The notes: generated from the letters alone by a model not told the origin. 64,000 nucleotides of DNA from Streptomyces sp. SolWspMP-5a-2 (GCF_900091845.1 NZ_FMCI01000114.1:1-64000); one strand, 5' to 3'. Numbered from the stretch's first letter, positions 45,084-54,297 are shown. Numbers and translations are program-made.

Positions 45084-45809
45084 TCAGCGCGCGAACTGCG
45101 CCAGGGCGCGCGTCACGATCGTCTCCAACTGCTCGTGGTGGGCGCCCTTCCAGTAGGCGCGACCGCAGTCCCCGCAGCGGGCGAAGACGTCGACGGTGCG
45201 GCGGGTGCCGCCCGCGAGCTGGTCGGCGACCTCCGCCTTGGTGGCCGGGCGCAGCGGGCCGTTGCAGGCGGTGCAGCGGGTCCAGGGCGTGAGCTCCGGG
45301 CGGAACCGGTCGAGCACGTCGTCGAGTTGGGCGTCGGGAGCGGTGGAGTACACGAAGGCGCCCGCCCACAGCTCGCGCCGGTGCAGCAGGCCGCGGTCGC
45401 GGCTGAGCAGGACCCGGCGCTCTGCGGCCGAGCGGGCGGCGAGCGCCGGGTCGCCGATGTCCGTCGACTCGTAGGCGGCGTCCACCCCGAGCAGCCGCAG
45501 CCTGCGGGCGAGGGTGCCGAGATGGACGTCGAGGAGGAAGCGCAGCGGGGCGCCCGGCACCCGCTGGGGGCGTTCGACCGGCCGGACGGTGACGGACTCG
45601 CCGTCGGCCGGGACGTGTCCCGCGGCCACCTCACGGCCGTCCACGACCAGCGCGCCCACCTCCGTCAGCGGGACCCCGAGGGACTCCACGACATGGCCGA
45701 GGGTCGCCTTGCCGTCGACACGCAGGGCGGTGGGTCCGGCGCGGCGGACCCGCGGCACGAACAGGGTCAGCCCGGGGGCGACGTCCACCTGGATCTCGGG
45801 TCCGTTCAC
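45084..45809 (-). CDS. Mut7-C RNase with N-terminal ubiquitin-like domain
   Basis: 241 residues. Residues 1-85 are a ThiS/MoaD-like ubiquitin fold (Mut7-C ubiquitin). From 88 on is the Mut7-C PIN-type nuclease: FLLDVHLGTLARRLRLLGVDAAYE, LSRDRGLLHRR, then a zinc ribbon with CTAC (about 178-181) and CGDCGRAYWKG (about 212-215). Acidic residues for metal binding are in DVHLG and RDR. Found in many bacteria as a predicted RNase, probably in RNA decay or toxin-like roles. GTG start 45807-45809. Convergent with the DUF255 gene. Confidence 0.92.
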   Translation of the reverse strand: MNGPEIQVDVAPGLTLFVPRVRRAGPTALRVDGKATLGHVVESLGVPLTEVGALVVDGREVAAGHVPADGESVTVRPVERPQRVPGAPLRFLLDVHLGTLARRLRLLGVDAAYESTDIGDPALAARSAAERRVLLSRDRGLLHRRELWAGAFVYSTAPDAQLDDVLDRFRPELTPWTRCTACNGPLRPATKAEVADQLAGGTRRTVDVFARCGDCGRAYWKGAHHEQLETIVTRALAQFAR

Positions 45810-45842
45810 CCGGTCAGGATGGCACGGGCCGAGGTCGGCGGC

Positions 45843-46472
45843 TCAGGGATTTCCGGCGGCCGGGCGGGGCGCGCGGTCGTCGAGGGCGCGGTCCACGAGG
45901 TCGGCGAGGTCCCCCTGGAAGCCGTGCTCCGCCCAGTACAGCGGGACCTCCAGCAGGCCGCCGAGCAGGGACATCGTGAAGACCCTGACCTCCAGGTCGT
46001 CCGGGTCGAGCCCGGCGCGTTCGGCGGCGGCCCCGCACAGCAGGCGGCCGGTGGCGGACACCGTCTCCTGGAGCCGGGCGCGGACGGCGGGGACCTCGGC
46101 CAGCAGACGGCCGCGCAGCCGGGCCACGTCCGGGCCGTCCGCGGTGCCGAGGTCGACGGCCGCGCGCACCACGTGCCGCACCGACGTCCGCCAGGGCTCG
46201 TCGGCCGGGCGGCGCCGCAGCGCGTCGAGGAGACGCGCGGTGTCCTCGTCGGGCAGGACGATGTCCTCCTTGGCGGTGAAGTACCGCGACACCGTCGACG
46301 GGGAGACCTCGGCCCGGTCGGCGATCTGCTCGATCGTCGTGGCGTCGTAGCCCTGCCGTGCGATCAGGGTGTGGGCCGCGGCGCGGATCGCTCCCCGGGT
46401 CCTGGCCTTCTTCCGCTCCCGCAGGCCCGGCCGGGGTCGGTCGGCCGAGGGCGCGGGACGTGCGGTGGTCAT
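45843..46472 (-). CDS. TetR family regulator
   Basis: 209 residues with the helix-turn-helix RGAIRAAAHTLIARQGYDATTIEQIADRAEVSPSTVSRYFTAKEDIVLPDE. The C-terminal domain resembles the actinobacterial MftR/SCO-type TetR class with DDLEVRVFTMSLLGGLLEVPL. I chose ATG 46472 since GACAAT lies six bases upstream (leaderless). ATG 46490 is the alternative. It follows the PAQR gene in the same direction by 92 bases and may repress it through the TACGGAACCGTA site (inference). Confidence 0.9.
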   Translation of the reverse strand: MTTARPAPSADRPRPGLRERKKARTRGAIRAAAHTLIARQGYDATTIEQIADRAEVSPSTVSRYFTAKEDIVLPDEDTARLLDALRRRPADEPWRTSVRHVVRAAVDLGTADGPDVARLRGRLLAEVPAVRARLQETVSATGRLLCGAAAERAGLDPDDLEVRVFTMSLLGGLLEVPLYWAEHGFQGDLADLVDRALDDRAPRPAAGNP

Positions 46473-46564
46473 GGGCTCATTGTCGGGCATCGGCCGCCCG
46501 TCCGTACCGCCCGCGGGCACGCGAAAGGCCACGGCCGGACGGCCGTGGCCCTGGGCGGACGCGG

Positions 46565-47278
46565 TCAGGCGTGCTGGTAGGCCACCAGCGAGATGCCGAC
46601 GTAGTGGACGACGAAGGCGGCCAGCGTCAGCGAGTGGAAGACCTCGTGGAAGCCGAACCAGCGCGGTGAGGGGTTGGGCCGCTTGATGCCGTAGACGACG
46701 CCGCCCACGCTGTAGAGCAGCCCGCCCACGACCACCAGGACCAGGACGGCGATGCCGCCGGTGCGCATGAAGTCCGGCAGGAAGAAGACGGCGGCCCAGC
46801 CCATCGCGATGTAGCAGGGGGTGTAGAGCCAGCGCGGGGCGCCGACCCAGAAGACCCGGAAGACGATCCCGGCCGCCGCCGCGGCCCAGATGCCCCAGAG
46901 CAGCCACTGCCCCTTCGCGCCCGGCAGCAGCAGCATCGTCAGCGGGGTGTAGGTGCCCGCGATGATCAGGAAGATGTTGGCGTGATCCAGACGGCGCAGG
47001 ACGCCGTCCATCCGCGGACTCCAGTCGCCCCGGTGGTACAGCGCGCTCACACCGAAGAGCAGGCACGCCGTGAGGACGTAGATCCCGCAGGCGATCCGCC
47101 CGCGGGAGGAGTCGGCCAGGGCGGTCAGCACCAGTCCGGCGACCAGAACGGCCGGAAACATACCCAGGTGGAGCCAGCCACGGAGCTTGGGCTTCACCGG
47201 GTGCGGCAGGGAGAGCGCGGTGGGACCGCGGCCGACGGGCGGCTGGTCCGTGGGCGCGTCAGGGGCGGACGCAGTCAT
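46565..47278 (-). CDS. Hemolysin III / PAQR family membrane protein
   Basis: 237 residues with seven predicted helices. PAQR signatures are ALYHRGDWSPRMDGVLRRLDHANIFLIIAGTYTP and the C-terminal GFHEVFHSLTLAAFVVHYVGI, giving the set of Asp and His residues that in eukaryotic relatives bind zinc and catalyse lipid amide hydrolysis. The bacterial role is not settled (membrane lipid homeostasis is proposed). ATG 47278 instead of the frame's first start at 47347, because TACGAT lies six bases upstream and the longer N-terminus covers an operator. Confidence 0.92.
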   Translation of the reverse strand: MTASAPDAPTDQPPVGRGPTALSLPHPVKPKLRGWLHLGMFPAVLVAGLVLTALADSSRGRIACGIYVLTACLLFGVSALYHRGDWSPRMDGVLRRLDHANIFLIIAGTYTPLTMLLLPGAKGQWLLWGIWAAAAAGIVFRVFWVGAPRWLYTPCYIAMGWAAVFFLPDFMRTGGIAVLVLVVVGGLLYSVGGVVYGIKRPNPSPRWFGFHEVFHSLTLAAFVVHYVGISLVAYQHA

Positions 47279-47284
47279 GTCGGC

Positions 47285-47317
47285 ATCGTACCTACGGAAC
47301 CGTAAGTTACGGGTCAA
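47285..47317 (-). promoter_or_regulatory. PAQR promoter with TetR-type operator
   Basis: On the minus strand TTGACC (47317-47312), then TACGGTTCCGTA (47304-47293, arms TACGG/CCGTA) and the -10 TACGAT (47290-47285) six bases before ATG 47278. The -35/-10 spacing of 21 is long, so the real -35 may lie within the operator. TetR sites of the form TTACGGNNCCGTAA are known in this family. Confidence 0.55.
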
Positions 47318-47421
47318 CAACGGCCGGGGCCGACGAAGAGTGGCCATCGTCTCACGGCAGTTGGCGCGGGCGGTGGGCGGTGGGCGGTGGGCGGCGGGCG
47401 GCGGGTGCCGGGTGGTCGGCG

Positions 47422-47489
47422 GTGAGTGGTGCCGGGTGGTGAGTGGTGCCGGGTGGTGAGTGGTGCCGGGTGGTGAGTGGTGCCGGGCG
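47422..47489. repeat. Four 17-bp tandem repeats upstream of pckG
   Basis: Units GTGAGTGGTGCCGGGTG at 47422, 47439, 47456 and 47473, the first three identical and the fourth with one change. The rest of the 463-base gap (47279-47741) holds the PAQR promoter at its left, G-rich sequence before the repeats, and a hairpin-prone stretch CCTCAC...GTGAGG near 47565-47586. I see no further gene in it. Confidence 0.85.
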
Positions 47490-47741
47490 GTGCCAAGGGG
47501 GCTTCAGGTGAACGCCACGCGCACGCAAAGAAACGCCGCGAAACGTCGGCATACGTGGCGATCCTCACTCCGCTCAAGTGTGAGGCCCTCTGGACAGATG
47601 GGCGCGAGCGTCGGATGATCAAATGAGTGCGGTCGGCACCGGATGAGCGCAGGGTTCTCGTGCAAGGAACCCGGCGCGGTGGCATCCGGGTCGCAGCCCC
47701 CACGGGGCCTCCAACAAAAAATCCCTCATCTAGGAGCAATC

Positions 47742-49574
47742 GTGGCGCGCGACAACGCGGCTCCCTCCGCCGTTCCCACCCACCACAAGGAACTGATCTC
47801 GTGGGTCAACGAGATCGTCGAGCTGACCCAGCCGGACCGCGTGGTCTGGTGCGACGGGTCGGAGGCCGAGTACGAGCGCCTGTGCGGGGAGCTCGTCACC
47901 AAGGGCACCTTCAAACGGCTCGACCCGGTCAAGCGCCCCAACTCCTACTACGCCGCGTCCGACCCCACCGACGTCGCGCGGGTCGAGGACCGGACGTTCA
48001 TCTGCTCCGCCCGGGAGGAGGACGCGGGCCCGACCAACCACTGGAAGGACCCCGCCGAGATGCGGGAGGTCTTCCAGGGCAAGGAGGGGCGCGGCGGCGT
48101 CTTCCGCGGCTCGATGCGCGGCCGGACGATGTACGTCGTCCCGTTCTGCATGGGCCCCCTCGGCTCGCCGCTCTCCGCGCTCGGCGTCGAGATCACCGAC
48201 TCGGCCTACGTCGCCGTCTCCATGCGCACCATGACCCGCATGGGCCAGGCCGTCCTGGACGAGCTGGGCGACGACGGCTTCTTCGTGAAGGCCGTCCACA
48301 CCCTCGGCGCCCCCCTCCAGGAGGGCGAGGCCGACGTGCCGTGGCCCTGCAACCCGACCAAGTACATCTCGCACTTCCCCGAGAGCCGCGAGATCTGGTC
48401 CTACGGCTCCGGCTACGGCGGCAACGCCCTGCTCGGCAAGAAGTGCTACGCCCTGCGCATCGCCTCCGTCATGGCCCGCGACGAGGGCTGGCTCGCCGAG
48501 CACATGCTCATCCTCAAGCTGACCCCGCCGAGCGGCGAGTCGAAGTACGTCGCCGCCGCCTTCCCGAGCGCCTGCGGCAAGACCAACCTCGCCATGCTGG
48601 AGCCCACCGTCCCCGGCTGGACCGTCGAGACGATCGGCGACGACATCGCCTGGATGCGGTTCGGCGAGGACGGCCGCCTCTACGCCATCAACCCCGAGGC
48701 GGGGTTCTTCGGCGTCGCGCCCGGCACCGGTGAGCACACCAACGCCAACGCGATGAAGACGCTCTGGGGCAACTCGGTCTTCACCAACGTCGCCCTCACC
48801 GACGACAACGACATCTGGTGGGAGGGCATGACGGAGCAGACCCCGCAGCACCTCACCGACTGGAAGGGCGCGGACTGGACGCCCGAGGCCGGTGCCCCGG
48901 CCGCCCACCCCAACGCCCGCTTCACCGTCCCCGCCGCCCAGTGCCCGATCATCGCGCCCGAGTGGGAGGACCCCCGGGGCGTGCCGATCTCCGCGATCCT
49001 CTTCGGCGGGCGCCGCGCCTCCGCCGTCCCGCTGGTCACCGAGTCCTTCGACTGGAACCACGGCGTCTTCCTCGGCGCCAACGTGGCCTCCGAGAAGACC
49101 GCGGCCGCCGAGGGCAAGGTCGGCGAGCTGCGCCGCGACCCGTTCGCCATGCTGCCGTTCTGCGGCTACAACATGGGCGACTACATGGGCCACTGGGTCG
49201 ACGTCGCCAAGGGCAGGGACCAGGCGAAGCTCCCGAAGATCTACTACGTCAACTGGTTCCGCAAGAACGACGCCGGACAGTTCGTGTGGCCCGGCTTCGG
49301 CGAGAACAGCCGCGTCCTGAAGTGGATCGTGGACCGCCTCGACGGCCGCGCCGAGGGCGTCGAGACCCCGATCGGCGTGCTGCCCGCCCCGGGCGCCCTG
49401 GACACCGACGGCCTCGAACTCGCCGACGCCGACCTGGAGTTCCTGCTCACCGTGGACAAGGAGATCTGGCGCGAGGAGGCGTCCCTGATCCCCTCGCACC
49501 TCGACACCTTCGGCGAGCACACCCCGAAGGAGCTGTGGGACGAGTACCGCGCGCTGGTCCAGCGCCTGGGCTGA
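47742..49574 (+). CDS. pckG: Phosphoenolpyruvate carboxykinase (GTP)
   Basis: 610 residues. Converts oxaloacetate and GTP to phosphoenolpyruvate, the gateway to gluconeogenesis. The P-loop-like FPSACGKTN (274-282, reactive Cys278) identifies the GTP class rather than ATP-type PckA. Further family segments are [50 protein letters not shown] and [15 protein letters not shown] 47742 follows TAGGAG at 47731-47736. The frame's upstream start at 47643 adds an unlikely tail. Likely induced on acetate or amino acids, but no operator was identified in the repeat-rich upstream region. Confidence 0.97.
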   Translation: MARDNAAPSAVPTHHKELISWVNEIVELTQPDRVVWCDGSEAEYERLCGELVTKGTFKRLDPVKRPNSYYAASDPTDVARVEDRTFICSAREEDAGPTNHWKDPAEMREVFQGKEGRGGVFRGSMRGRTMYVVPFCMGPLGSPLSALGVEITDSAYVAVSMRTMTRMGQAVLDELGDDGFFVKAVHTLGAPLQEGEADVPWPCNPTKYISHFPESREIWSYGSGYGGNALLGKKCYALRIASVMARDEGWLAEHMLILKLTPPSGESKYVAAAFPSACGKTNLAMLEPTVPGWTVETIGDDIAWMRFGEDGRLYAINPEAGFFGVAPGTGEHTNANAMKTLWGNSVFTNVALTDDNDIWWEGMTEQTPQHLTDWKGADWTPEAGAPAAHPNARFTVPAAQCPIIAPEWEDPRGVPISAILFGGRRASAVPLVTESFDWNHGVFLGANVASEKTAAAEGKVGELRRDPFAMLPFCGYNMGDYMGHWVDVAKGRDQAKLPKIYYVNWFRKNDAGQFVWPGFGENSRVLKWIVDRLDGRAEGVETPIGVLPAPGALDTDGLELADADLEFLLTVDKEIWREEASLIPSHLDTFGEHTPKELWDEYRALVQRLG

Positions 49575-49590
49575 TCCCGTCCGAGAGACT

Positions 49591-49642
49591 CCGCGGCCGG
49601 CCCGGATGTGCCCTGACCAGCGATCGTCACGGCCGGCCGCGG
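49591..49642 (+). terminator. First hairpin after pckG
   Basis: CCGCGGCCGGCC (49591-49602) pairs with GGCCGGCCGCGG (49631-49642), perfect 12-bp stem with a 28-base loop. Confidence 0.5.
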
Positions 49643-49706
49643 TGCACCACCCGAAGGCCCGCGCGGGCCCCAGGGTCCGCGCCCGCGTCACCCGATGACC
49701 GGCGAG

Positions 49707-49730
49707 GCCCCGTACAACGGCGTACGGGGC
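49707..49730. terminator. Second hairpin between pckG and the convergent operon
   Basis: GCCCCGTAC (49707-49715) with GTACGGGGC (49722-49730), six-base loop. The 338-base convergent gap (49575-49912) shows these two hairpins and no gene. Confidence 0.65.
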
Positions 49731-49912
49731 CCGGGTCCGTCGCCGGGACCGCCGTCCGCCCCGACGGCACCCCGGCGACGGACCTTCGCCCGCAGAGGAC
49801 CATGACCCGGGCCGGGCCCGCGACCCGTACCCGCGGCCCGCGACCCGCGGCCGTGCCGTGCCCATGTCCGGGCCCGTGAACTGAGCCCGCTTCCTTTCCG
49901 TCCCGCCTCCGT

Positions 49913-50521
49913 TCAGGCGCCGCGTCCGCGGTCCTCCAGGTAGCGGGTGTGCGACTCCTGGCGGCGGGCCTCGGTCTCCCGCAGTGAGGCGGCCAGCCGG
50001 TCCGCCTCCTCGTGCAGCAGGGTCAACTGCCGTTCCAGATGGCGCTCCGGCGGTTCCTGCCCCGGCGCCATCCGGTTCCACCACCGCGTCCGCACGAACG
50101 CGTCGACGGCCTCCGGCACGTCCTGGCGCACCGCGCGGGCCAGCGCGTGCACACCCTCCGGGTCCAGGGCGAGCACCTCCGCGACCCAGCCCGGATCGAG
50201 CAGCGCGGCCAGCAGCTCCGTCAGCTCGACGAGCCTCCCGGCTGCGGCGGGCGGCAGGTCGACACCGTCGAGGTACTCCGTCAGCCGCGCGAAGTCCTCG
50301 CGCAGCGCGTCGAGTTGGGCCGACGGGTCGGGGAAGTCGGGCGGCGCCGGCCGCTCCGGCGGCGCGATCAGCGCGCCCGCGCCGTACAGCCCGGCGACCA
50401 CGACCGGCCAGTACGCCCCCGCCACCCCGGCGAAGGTCAGCGCCACCCCGGCCAGCCCGCAGGCGCTGCCGGTGAGGTTCTTGCGGGACTCCAGGGCGCG
50501 CAGGACCCTACTGGTAGCCAC
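49913..50521 (-). CDS. Two-helix membrane protein with coiled-coil tail (TelA/VWA operon, gene 4)
   Basis: 202 residues. Two hydrophobic segments near the N-terminus (about 18-35, SACGLAGVALTFAGVAG, and 36-54, WPVVVAGLYGAGALIAPP) are followed by a cytoplasmic helical region. The end is a charged coiled coil (RHLERQLTLLHEEADRLAASLRETEARRQESHTRYLEDRG). The GTG start overlaps the stop of the VWA gene by 14 bases, so it is coupled to it. It could anchor the TelA protein to the membrane, since both carry long helices (inference). No family recognised. Confidence 0.8.
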   Translation of the reverse strand: MATSRVLRALESRKNLTGSACGLAGVALTFAGVAGAYWPVVVAGLYGAGALIAPPERPAPPDFPDPSAQLDALREDFARLTEYLDGVDLPPAAAGRLVELTELLAALLDPGWVAEVLALDPEGVHALARAVRQDVPEAVDAFVRTRWWNRMAPGQEPPERHLERQLTLLHEEADRLAASLRETEARRQESHTRYLEDRGRGA

Positions 50522-52043
50522 GGATCTCCTCGAAGGCGCCGTCCAGGGAGCCCTGCCGGGCGTCGAAGAGGCGGCCGCCGGTCAGGTCGGCGATGTGGGT
50601 GAGTTCGGCGCGGTCGGAGTCGCCGAACAGGATGGGGAAGACCGGGATCTCCCGCTGCCGCCCGTCGAGCCCGCGGTAGAAGGCGTCGAATTCGGCCGGG
50701 CGCGCGCCGGTGGTGTTCTCGCCGTCCGTCATCAGCACGATCGACGTGAACGTGTCGCCGCCGGAGCCCAGATGCCCGTACGCCGCCTCCAGCGAGGTGT
50801 AGATCGCCGTGTCGCCGTCGGCTTCCAGGGCCCGGGTGTCGGCGCGGATGCCGTCGAGGCCGCGTTCGGGGTCGGCCGGTTCGACGACGTGCGTGCGCAC
50901 GCTCTTGACCCCGGAACCGAACGGCATCAGCGTCACCTCCTCGCGCTCCCTGAAGTCCCCGGTGAGACCGGTGAGCGCGGTCTTCAGCCGGGCGATGCGC
51001 TCGCCGCGCATGGAGCCGGAGGTGTCCAGCACGTACACCGTGCGCGACGGGCGGCGCAGCTCGTTCTCGTACGCGTCGAGCAGCCCGTCCGCCACCGAAC
51101 GGCTGCCGGGGAAGGGGAGTTCGCGGCGGCGCGCGGTGTCGAGCCCGGCGGCGGGCGGCACCGAGGCGACCACCGGACGGCGGTGGGTGCGCTCGGTGAT
51201 CAGCCGCTGGATTGGGGCGCTGCGCAGCGCCGCGGTGAGCCTGCGGACGTCCTCGCGGGTCGTGGCGGAGGTACCGGCGAGGGAGGAGAGCGGGTAGTCG
51301 GCGGTGACCACGCCGTCCTTGGGCCGGATCACGGTCAGGCCCGGGATGCCCTTGAGGACGGACTCGTAGTTCAGGAGCGCCTCGACGTTCCCGCGCCGCC
51401 GGTAGGCGGCCGCCAGCCAGCCCGACGAACCCGACGTCAGCTTCTGCCCGGCGAAGAACTCCTTCAGCCGGGGCGTCGCCTTCGCCACGTCCGCGTCGGT
51501 GAGCGCCGACTGGGCGCCGGAGAGCGCCGAGGCGACCGAGACGAGGGTGGCGAAACCGGAGTTGGAGCGCGCCGGGTCGGTCATGCCGTAGCCGATCTCG
51601 CCGTCCCGCACGGACTGTTCGACCTGGGACCAGGTGACGTCGGCCGGGCTCCAGCCGAGCGCCCGCACGGTCTCCGTGCGCACCCCGACCGCCACCGGGC
51701 TCGACATGATCGGCGTCTCCGAGACGACCCGCTTCGCCGCCTCGGGCCGCAGCCGCAGCCAGTCGTCCGACGACAGCCACACCGCGTCGTAGTGCCCCTC
51801 GGCCCCGCCCTTGGCGAGCAGGTCCACGGCGTCCAGGGTGCCCAGGTAGGTGGGCCGGACGGTGATCCCGGTCTCCTCGCGGACCCGGTCGAGGACCGGC
51901 GTCATGTCGGCCAGCTCGCTGGAGGCGAGGACACGCAGGGTGCCGGGGGCCGCGGACGCCGGGTCGGCCGGGGTGTCCCGGGCCGCGGTGCAGGCGCTCA
52001 GCAGGGCGGCGGCGGTCGCGGCCAGCGCGATCACGCGTCTCAC
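50508..52043 (-). CDS. Lipoprotein: solute-binding domain fused to VWA domain (gene 3)
   Basis: 511 residues. Signal peptide MRRVIALAATAAALLSAC (lipobox LLSAC). Residues about 35-300 form a periplasmic binding-protein fold of the ModA/extracellular-binding type (LRVLASSELADMTPVLDRVREETGITVRPTYLGT, DPARSNSGFATL). Residues about 330-505 form a von Willebrand A domain with a complete MIDAS: DTSGS (Asp340, Ser342, Ser344), the Thr of TAIYTSL and Asp in LMTDGEN. Fusion of a ligand-binding fold with a metal-dependent adhesion fold is uncommon. GTG 52043 overlaps the TelA stop by four bases (GTGA). Confidence 0.9.
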   Translation of the reverse strand: MRRVIALAATAAALLSACTAARDTPADPASAAPGTLRVLASSELADMTPVLDRVREETGITVRPTYLGTLDAVDLLAKGGAEGHYDAVWLSSDDWLRLRPEAAKRVVSETPIMSSPVAVGVRTETVRALGWSPADVTWSQVEQSVRDGEIGYGMTDPARSNSGFATLVSVASALSGAQSALTDADVAKATPRLKEFFAGQKLTSGSSGWLAAAYRRRGNVEALLNYESVLKGIPGLTVIRPKDGVVTADYPLSSLAGTSATTREDVRRLTAALRSAPIQRLITERTHRRPVVASVPPAAGLDTARRRELPFPGSRSVADGLLDAYENELRRPSRTVYVLDTSGSMRGERIARLKTALTGLTGDFREREEVTLMPFGSGVKSVRTHVVEPADPERGLDGIRADTRALEADGDTAIYTSLEAAYGHLGSGGDTFTSIVLMTDGENTTGARPAEFDAFYRGLDGRQREIPVFPILFGDSDRAELTHIADLTGGRLFDARQGSLDGAFEEIRGYQ

Positions 52044-53209
52044 GCGGTGCCCCCGTCCAGCGCGCCCCGGGACCGGCTGCGCTCCAGGTAGACGCTGGCG
52101 GACTCCAGTTCGGAGGTGAGGGACTCGACGGTGGTCGCCATCACCTCGGTGGCGCGCACCTTGTAGGTGTCGATCGCGTCCAGGGTGCGGTAGATCTGCT
52201 GGAACGCGGCCCGCAGCGTCTCGGCGCCCACCGCGGGGTCGGCGGCGATCCGCTGGATCTCCCCGCTCTGCGTGGCCAGCATCTCCGCGTTGCCCCTGAT
52301 CAGGTCCTCGGTGGTGGAGCGCAGCGCGTTGACCTGCTCGACGACCTTGCGCTGGTTGTCCAGCGCGGACGCCAGCATCACCGCGATCCGCAGCGCGGAG
52401 ACCGTGGTGGTGGCGGCCCGGTCGACGCCCTTGATCAGCTCGTCGTTGTTGCGGCGCACCACGTCCATGGCGAGGTAGCCCTGCGCGCAGACCGCGAGCT
52501 GGGTGAGCAGGTCCTGCTGCTTCTGCCGGACCGGGAAGAGCACGTCGGCCCGGAGCGCGTCCGCCTGCTGCGGATCGGTCGCCTCGACGCCGGTGAGGTG
52601 CTGTTCGACGGCGGTGTCGAGGGCCTCGGTGAGCACCACGTACTCCTGGAGCTTGCCCATGGTCTCCCACAGCCGCACCCGCTCCGTCTGCAACGCCGCG
52701 TTGTCGCGCCGCAGTTCGTCCTGGCCGCCGCGCAGCGAACCGACAATCTTGTTCAACGTGCCCTGCGCGGACGCGTACTTGGCGACGTGGTCGCGCAGCC
52801 TGTTGCCGCCGGGCAGCCGGGACAGCAGGCGGCGGCCCCGGTTCGCGGGCAGGTCGCGGGGGTCCAGGTCCCCGACCACGCGCCGCAGTTCGACCAGGGA
52901 CCCGGCGACCTGGCTCTGCGCGTCGCCTCCCCGGTCGGGCAGCGCGCGCACGGTCCGCTCCAGCATCCGGTTGGACTGCGCGGCCGCGCTGCGCATCTCG
53001 CCGCCGCCCAGCGCGGTGATCTCGCCGACCTTGCCCGCGAACGCGGGGGAGCGGGCGTCGAGCGCCGCGAGGTCGGCGACGTAGCCCGCGGCCTTCTCGG
53101 CCAGACCGGCCCTGACCGTCTCGTCGACGGGCACCAGCCCGCCGGCCTTCTCCCGCGGCACCGGGGCGACGGCCTCGGGCGGGGTGAGCGTGAACGTCTC
53201 GTCGGTCAT
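52040..53209 (-). CDS. TelA-like toxic anion resistance protein (gene 2)
   Basis: 389 residues from ATG 53209, with GGGGGA seven bases upstream. ATG 53227, overlapping the upstream stop, would give 395. Nearly all alpha-helix, with TelA (PF05816) features: RLLSRLPGGNRLRDHVAKYASAQGTLNKIVGSL, LQEYVVLTEALD, LFPVRQKQQDLLTQLAVCAQGYLAMDVVRRNNDELIKGVDRAATTTVSALRIAVMLASALDNQRKVVEQVNAL and IDTYKVRATEVMATTVESLTSELE. TelA is named for tellurite resistance, but its biochemistry is unknown. It occurs with TerD-type and VWA proteins in predicted stress systems. Cytoplasmic, likely membrane-associated through partners. Confidence 0.92.
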   Translation of the reverse strand: MTDETFTLTPPEAVAPVPREKAGGLVPVDETVRAGLAEKAAGYVADLAALDARSPAFAGKVGEITALGGGEMRSAAAQSNRMLERTVRALPDRGGDAQSQVAGSLVELRRVVGDLDPRDLPANRGRRLLSRLPGGNRLRDHVAKYASAQGTLNKIVGSLRGGQDELRRDNAALQTERVRLWETMGKLQEYVVLTEALDTAVEQHLTGVEATDPQQADALRADVLFPVRQKQQDLLTQLAVCAQGYLAMDVVRRNNDELIKGVDRAATTTVSALRIAVMLASALDNQRKVVEQVNALRSTTEDLIRGNAEMLATQSGEIQRIAADPAVGAETLRAAFQQIYRTLDAIDTYKVRATEVMATTVESLTSELESASVYLERSRSRGALDGGTA

Positions 53210-53223
53210 CGGTGGGTCCCCCG

Positions 53224-54297
53224 TCATCCCCGGGCCCGGCGTGCCATGTCGCGCAGCACCGCGTAGGTGGGCACGGGAGCCTGCCGGACACCGGTCAGTG
53301 TCTGGTTGAGGTAGTCGGCGTGGGCGGCGGTGGCCGCCTCGAACTCGGAGGTCGCGCCCTGCGGACGGAACCCGTGGCGCACCGCGAGCCGCCGCAGCGC
53401 CGGGTCGGTGCTGAGCAGTTCGCCGAGGGCGCGGCCGTCGTCGGTGAGCGGGACGACCGTGTGGTCGCTGGTCGCGGTGGTGTCCGGGTAGAGCACCACC
53501 AGGTCGTCGCCCGCCTGCCCGGCCGCGAGCAGCGAGGCCACCTGTGACTCGTAGACCAGCACCAGCGGGTTCCCGGCGCCGCTGACGAAGTCACGGAACG
53601 CCGCGTCGCTGCTGGACTGCTGGGCGCCCTGGACGCTGATCAGCTTGCGCATCAGGGGCGCGGTCCGCCCGACGTCCGCGGCGTTCGCGGCGACCTTGCC
53701 GCCCGCGGCGACGTAGGAGGCGGCGGCGAGGTAGAGGGCGCCGGAGTTGGAACTCTCCGGGTCGGTGCTGGTGATGGCCAGCGTGCCGGTCAACTCCCCG
53801 TGCTTGTCCGCCCCCTTGAGCTGCTGCCAGGTCCGGTCGTGCCGGGCGGCGTCGAGGTAGGCGGCCATCCGCAGGGTGCCGCGGTGGCCCGTGACGTCGG
53901 CGAGGCCGTTGCCGGCGAGCACCCCGGCCGCGGCGCGGTGCGCCACCACCACGAGCGGTGAGTAGAAGGGGCGCGGCAGCGGCTCCCGCACCCGGAACTT
54001 CGCGGCCAGCGCGTCGGCCGGCGCCTGACTGGACGGGAACGCGAAGTCGTACCCCTTGAGGTCGAGTCCCTCCATGGCCCAGGACCCGGAGGTCTCGGCC
54101 TTCACGGTCCAGCCCTCGGTGGCGAGGGCCTTCACCACGTCGGGGTCGGCGAAGAACTCGGCCTTCTCCGACCCGATCACTCCTCGCACGGTCTTCGTTG
54201 CCGTGCCTGTGTCCCCTGAGTCCCGGCCCGCCACGACGGCTGCCACCACGCCGCCGACCAGCAGCACCGCGAGGACGATTCCCGCGATACGTCTCAC
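53224..54297 (-). CDS. Membrane-anchored solute-binding-protein-like lead gene (gene 1)
   Basis: 357 residues from GTG 54297. The N-terminus MRRIAGIVLAVLLVGGVVAAVVAG is an uncleaved anchor or signal. The rest is a periplasmic binding fold (VIGSEKAEFFADPDVVKALATEGWTVKAETSG, FYSPLVVVAHRAAAG, STDPESSNSGALYLAAASYVA). The TDPxxSNSGxxxL element also occurs in gene 3 (TDPARSNSGFATL), so the two binding folds are related. The frame opens at 54450, but upstream starts would give a 50-residue Pro/Ala tail before the anchor. Its stop overlaps the alternative TelA start (ATGA), so this is the first gene of the operon. Confidence 0.83.
   Translation of the reverse strand: MRRIAGIVLAVLLVGGVVAAVVAGRDSGDTGTATKTVRGVIGSEKAEFFADPDVVKALATEGWTVKAETSGSWAMEGLDLKGYDFAFPSSQAPADALAAKFRVREPLPRPFYSPLVVVAHRAAAGVLAGNGLADVTGHRGTLRMAAYLDAARHDRTWQQLKGADKHGELTGTLAITSTDPESSNSGALYLAAASYVAAGGKVAANAADVGRTAPLMRKLISVQGAQQSSSDAAFRDFVSGAGNPLVLVYESQVASLLAAGQAGDDLVVLYPDTTATSDHTVVPLTDDGRALGELLSTDPALRRLAVRHGFRPQGATSEFEAATAAHADYLNQTLTGVRQAPVPTYAVLRDMARRARG

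Noticed and set aside
47422..47489. CRISPR-like direct repeats
   Set aside because: 17-bp units abut without spacers and there are no cas genes in the window.
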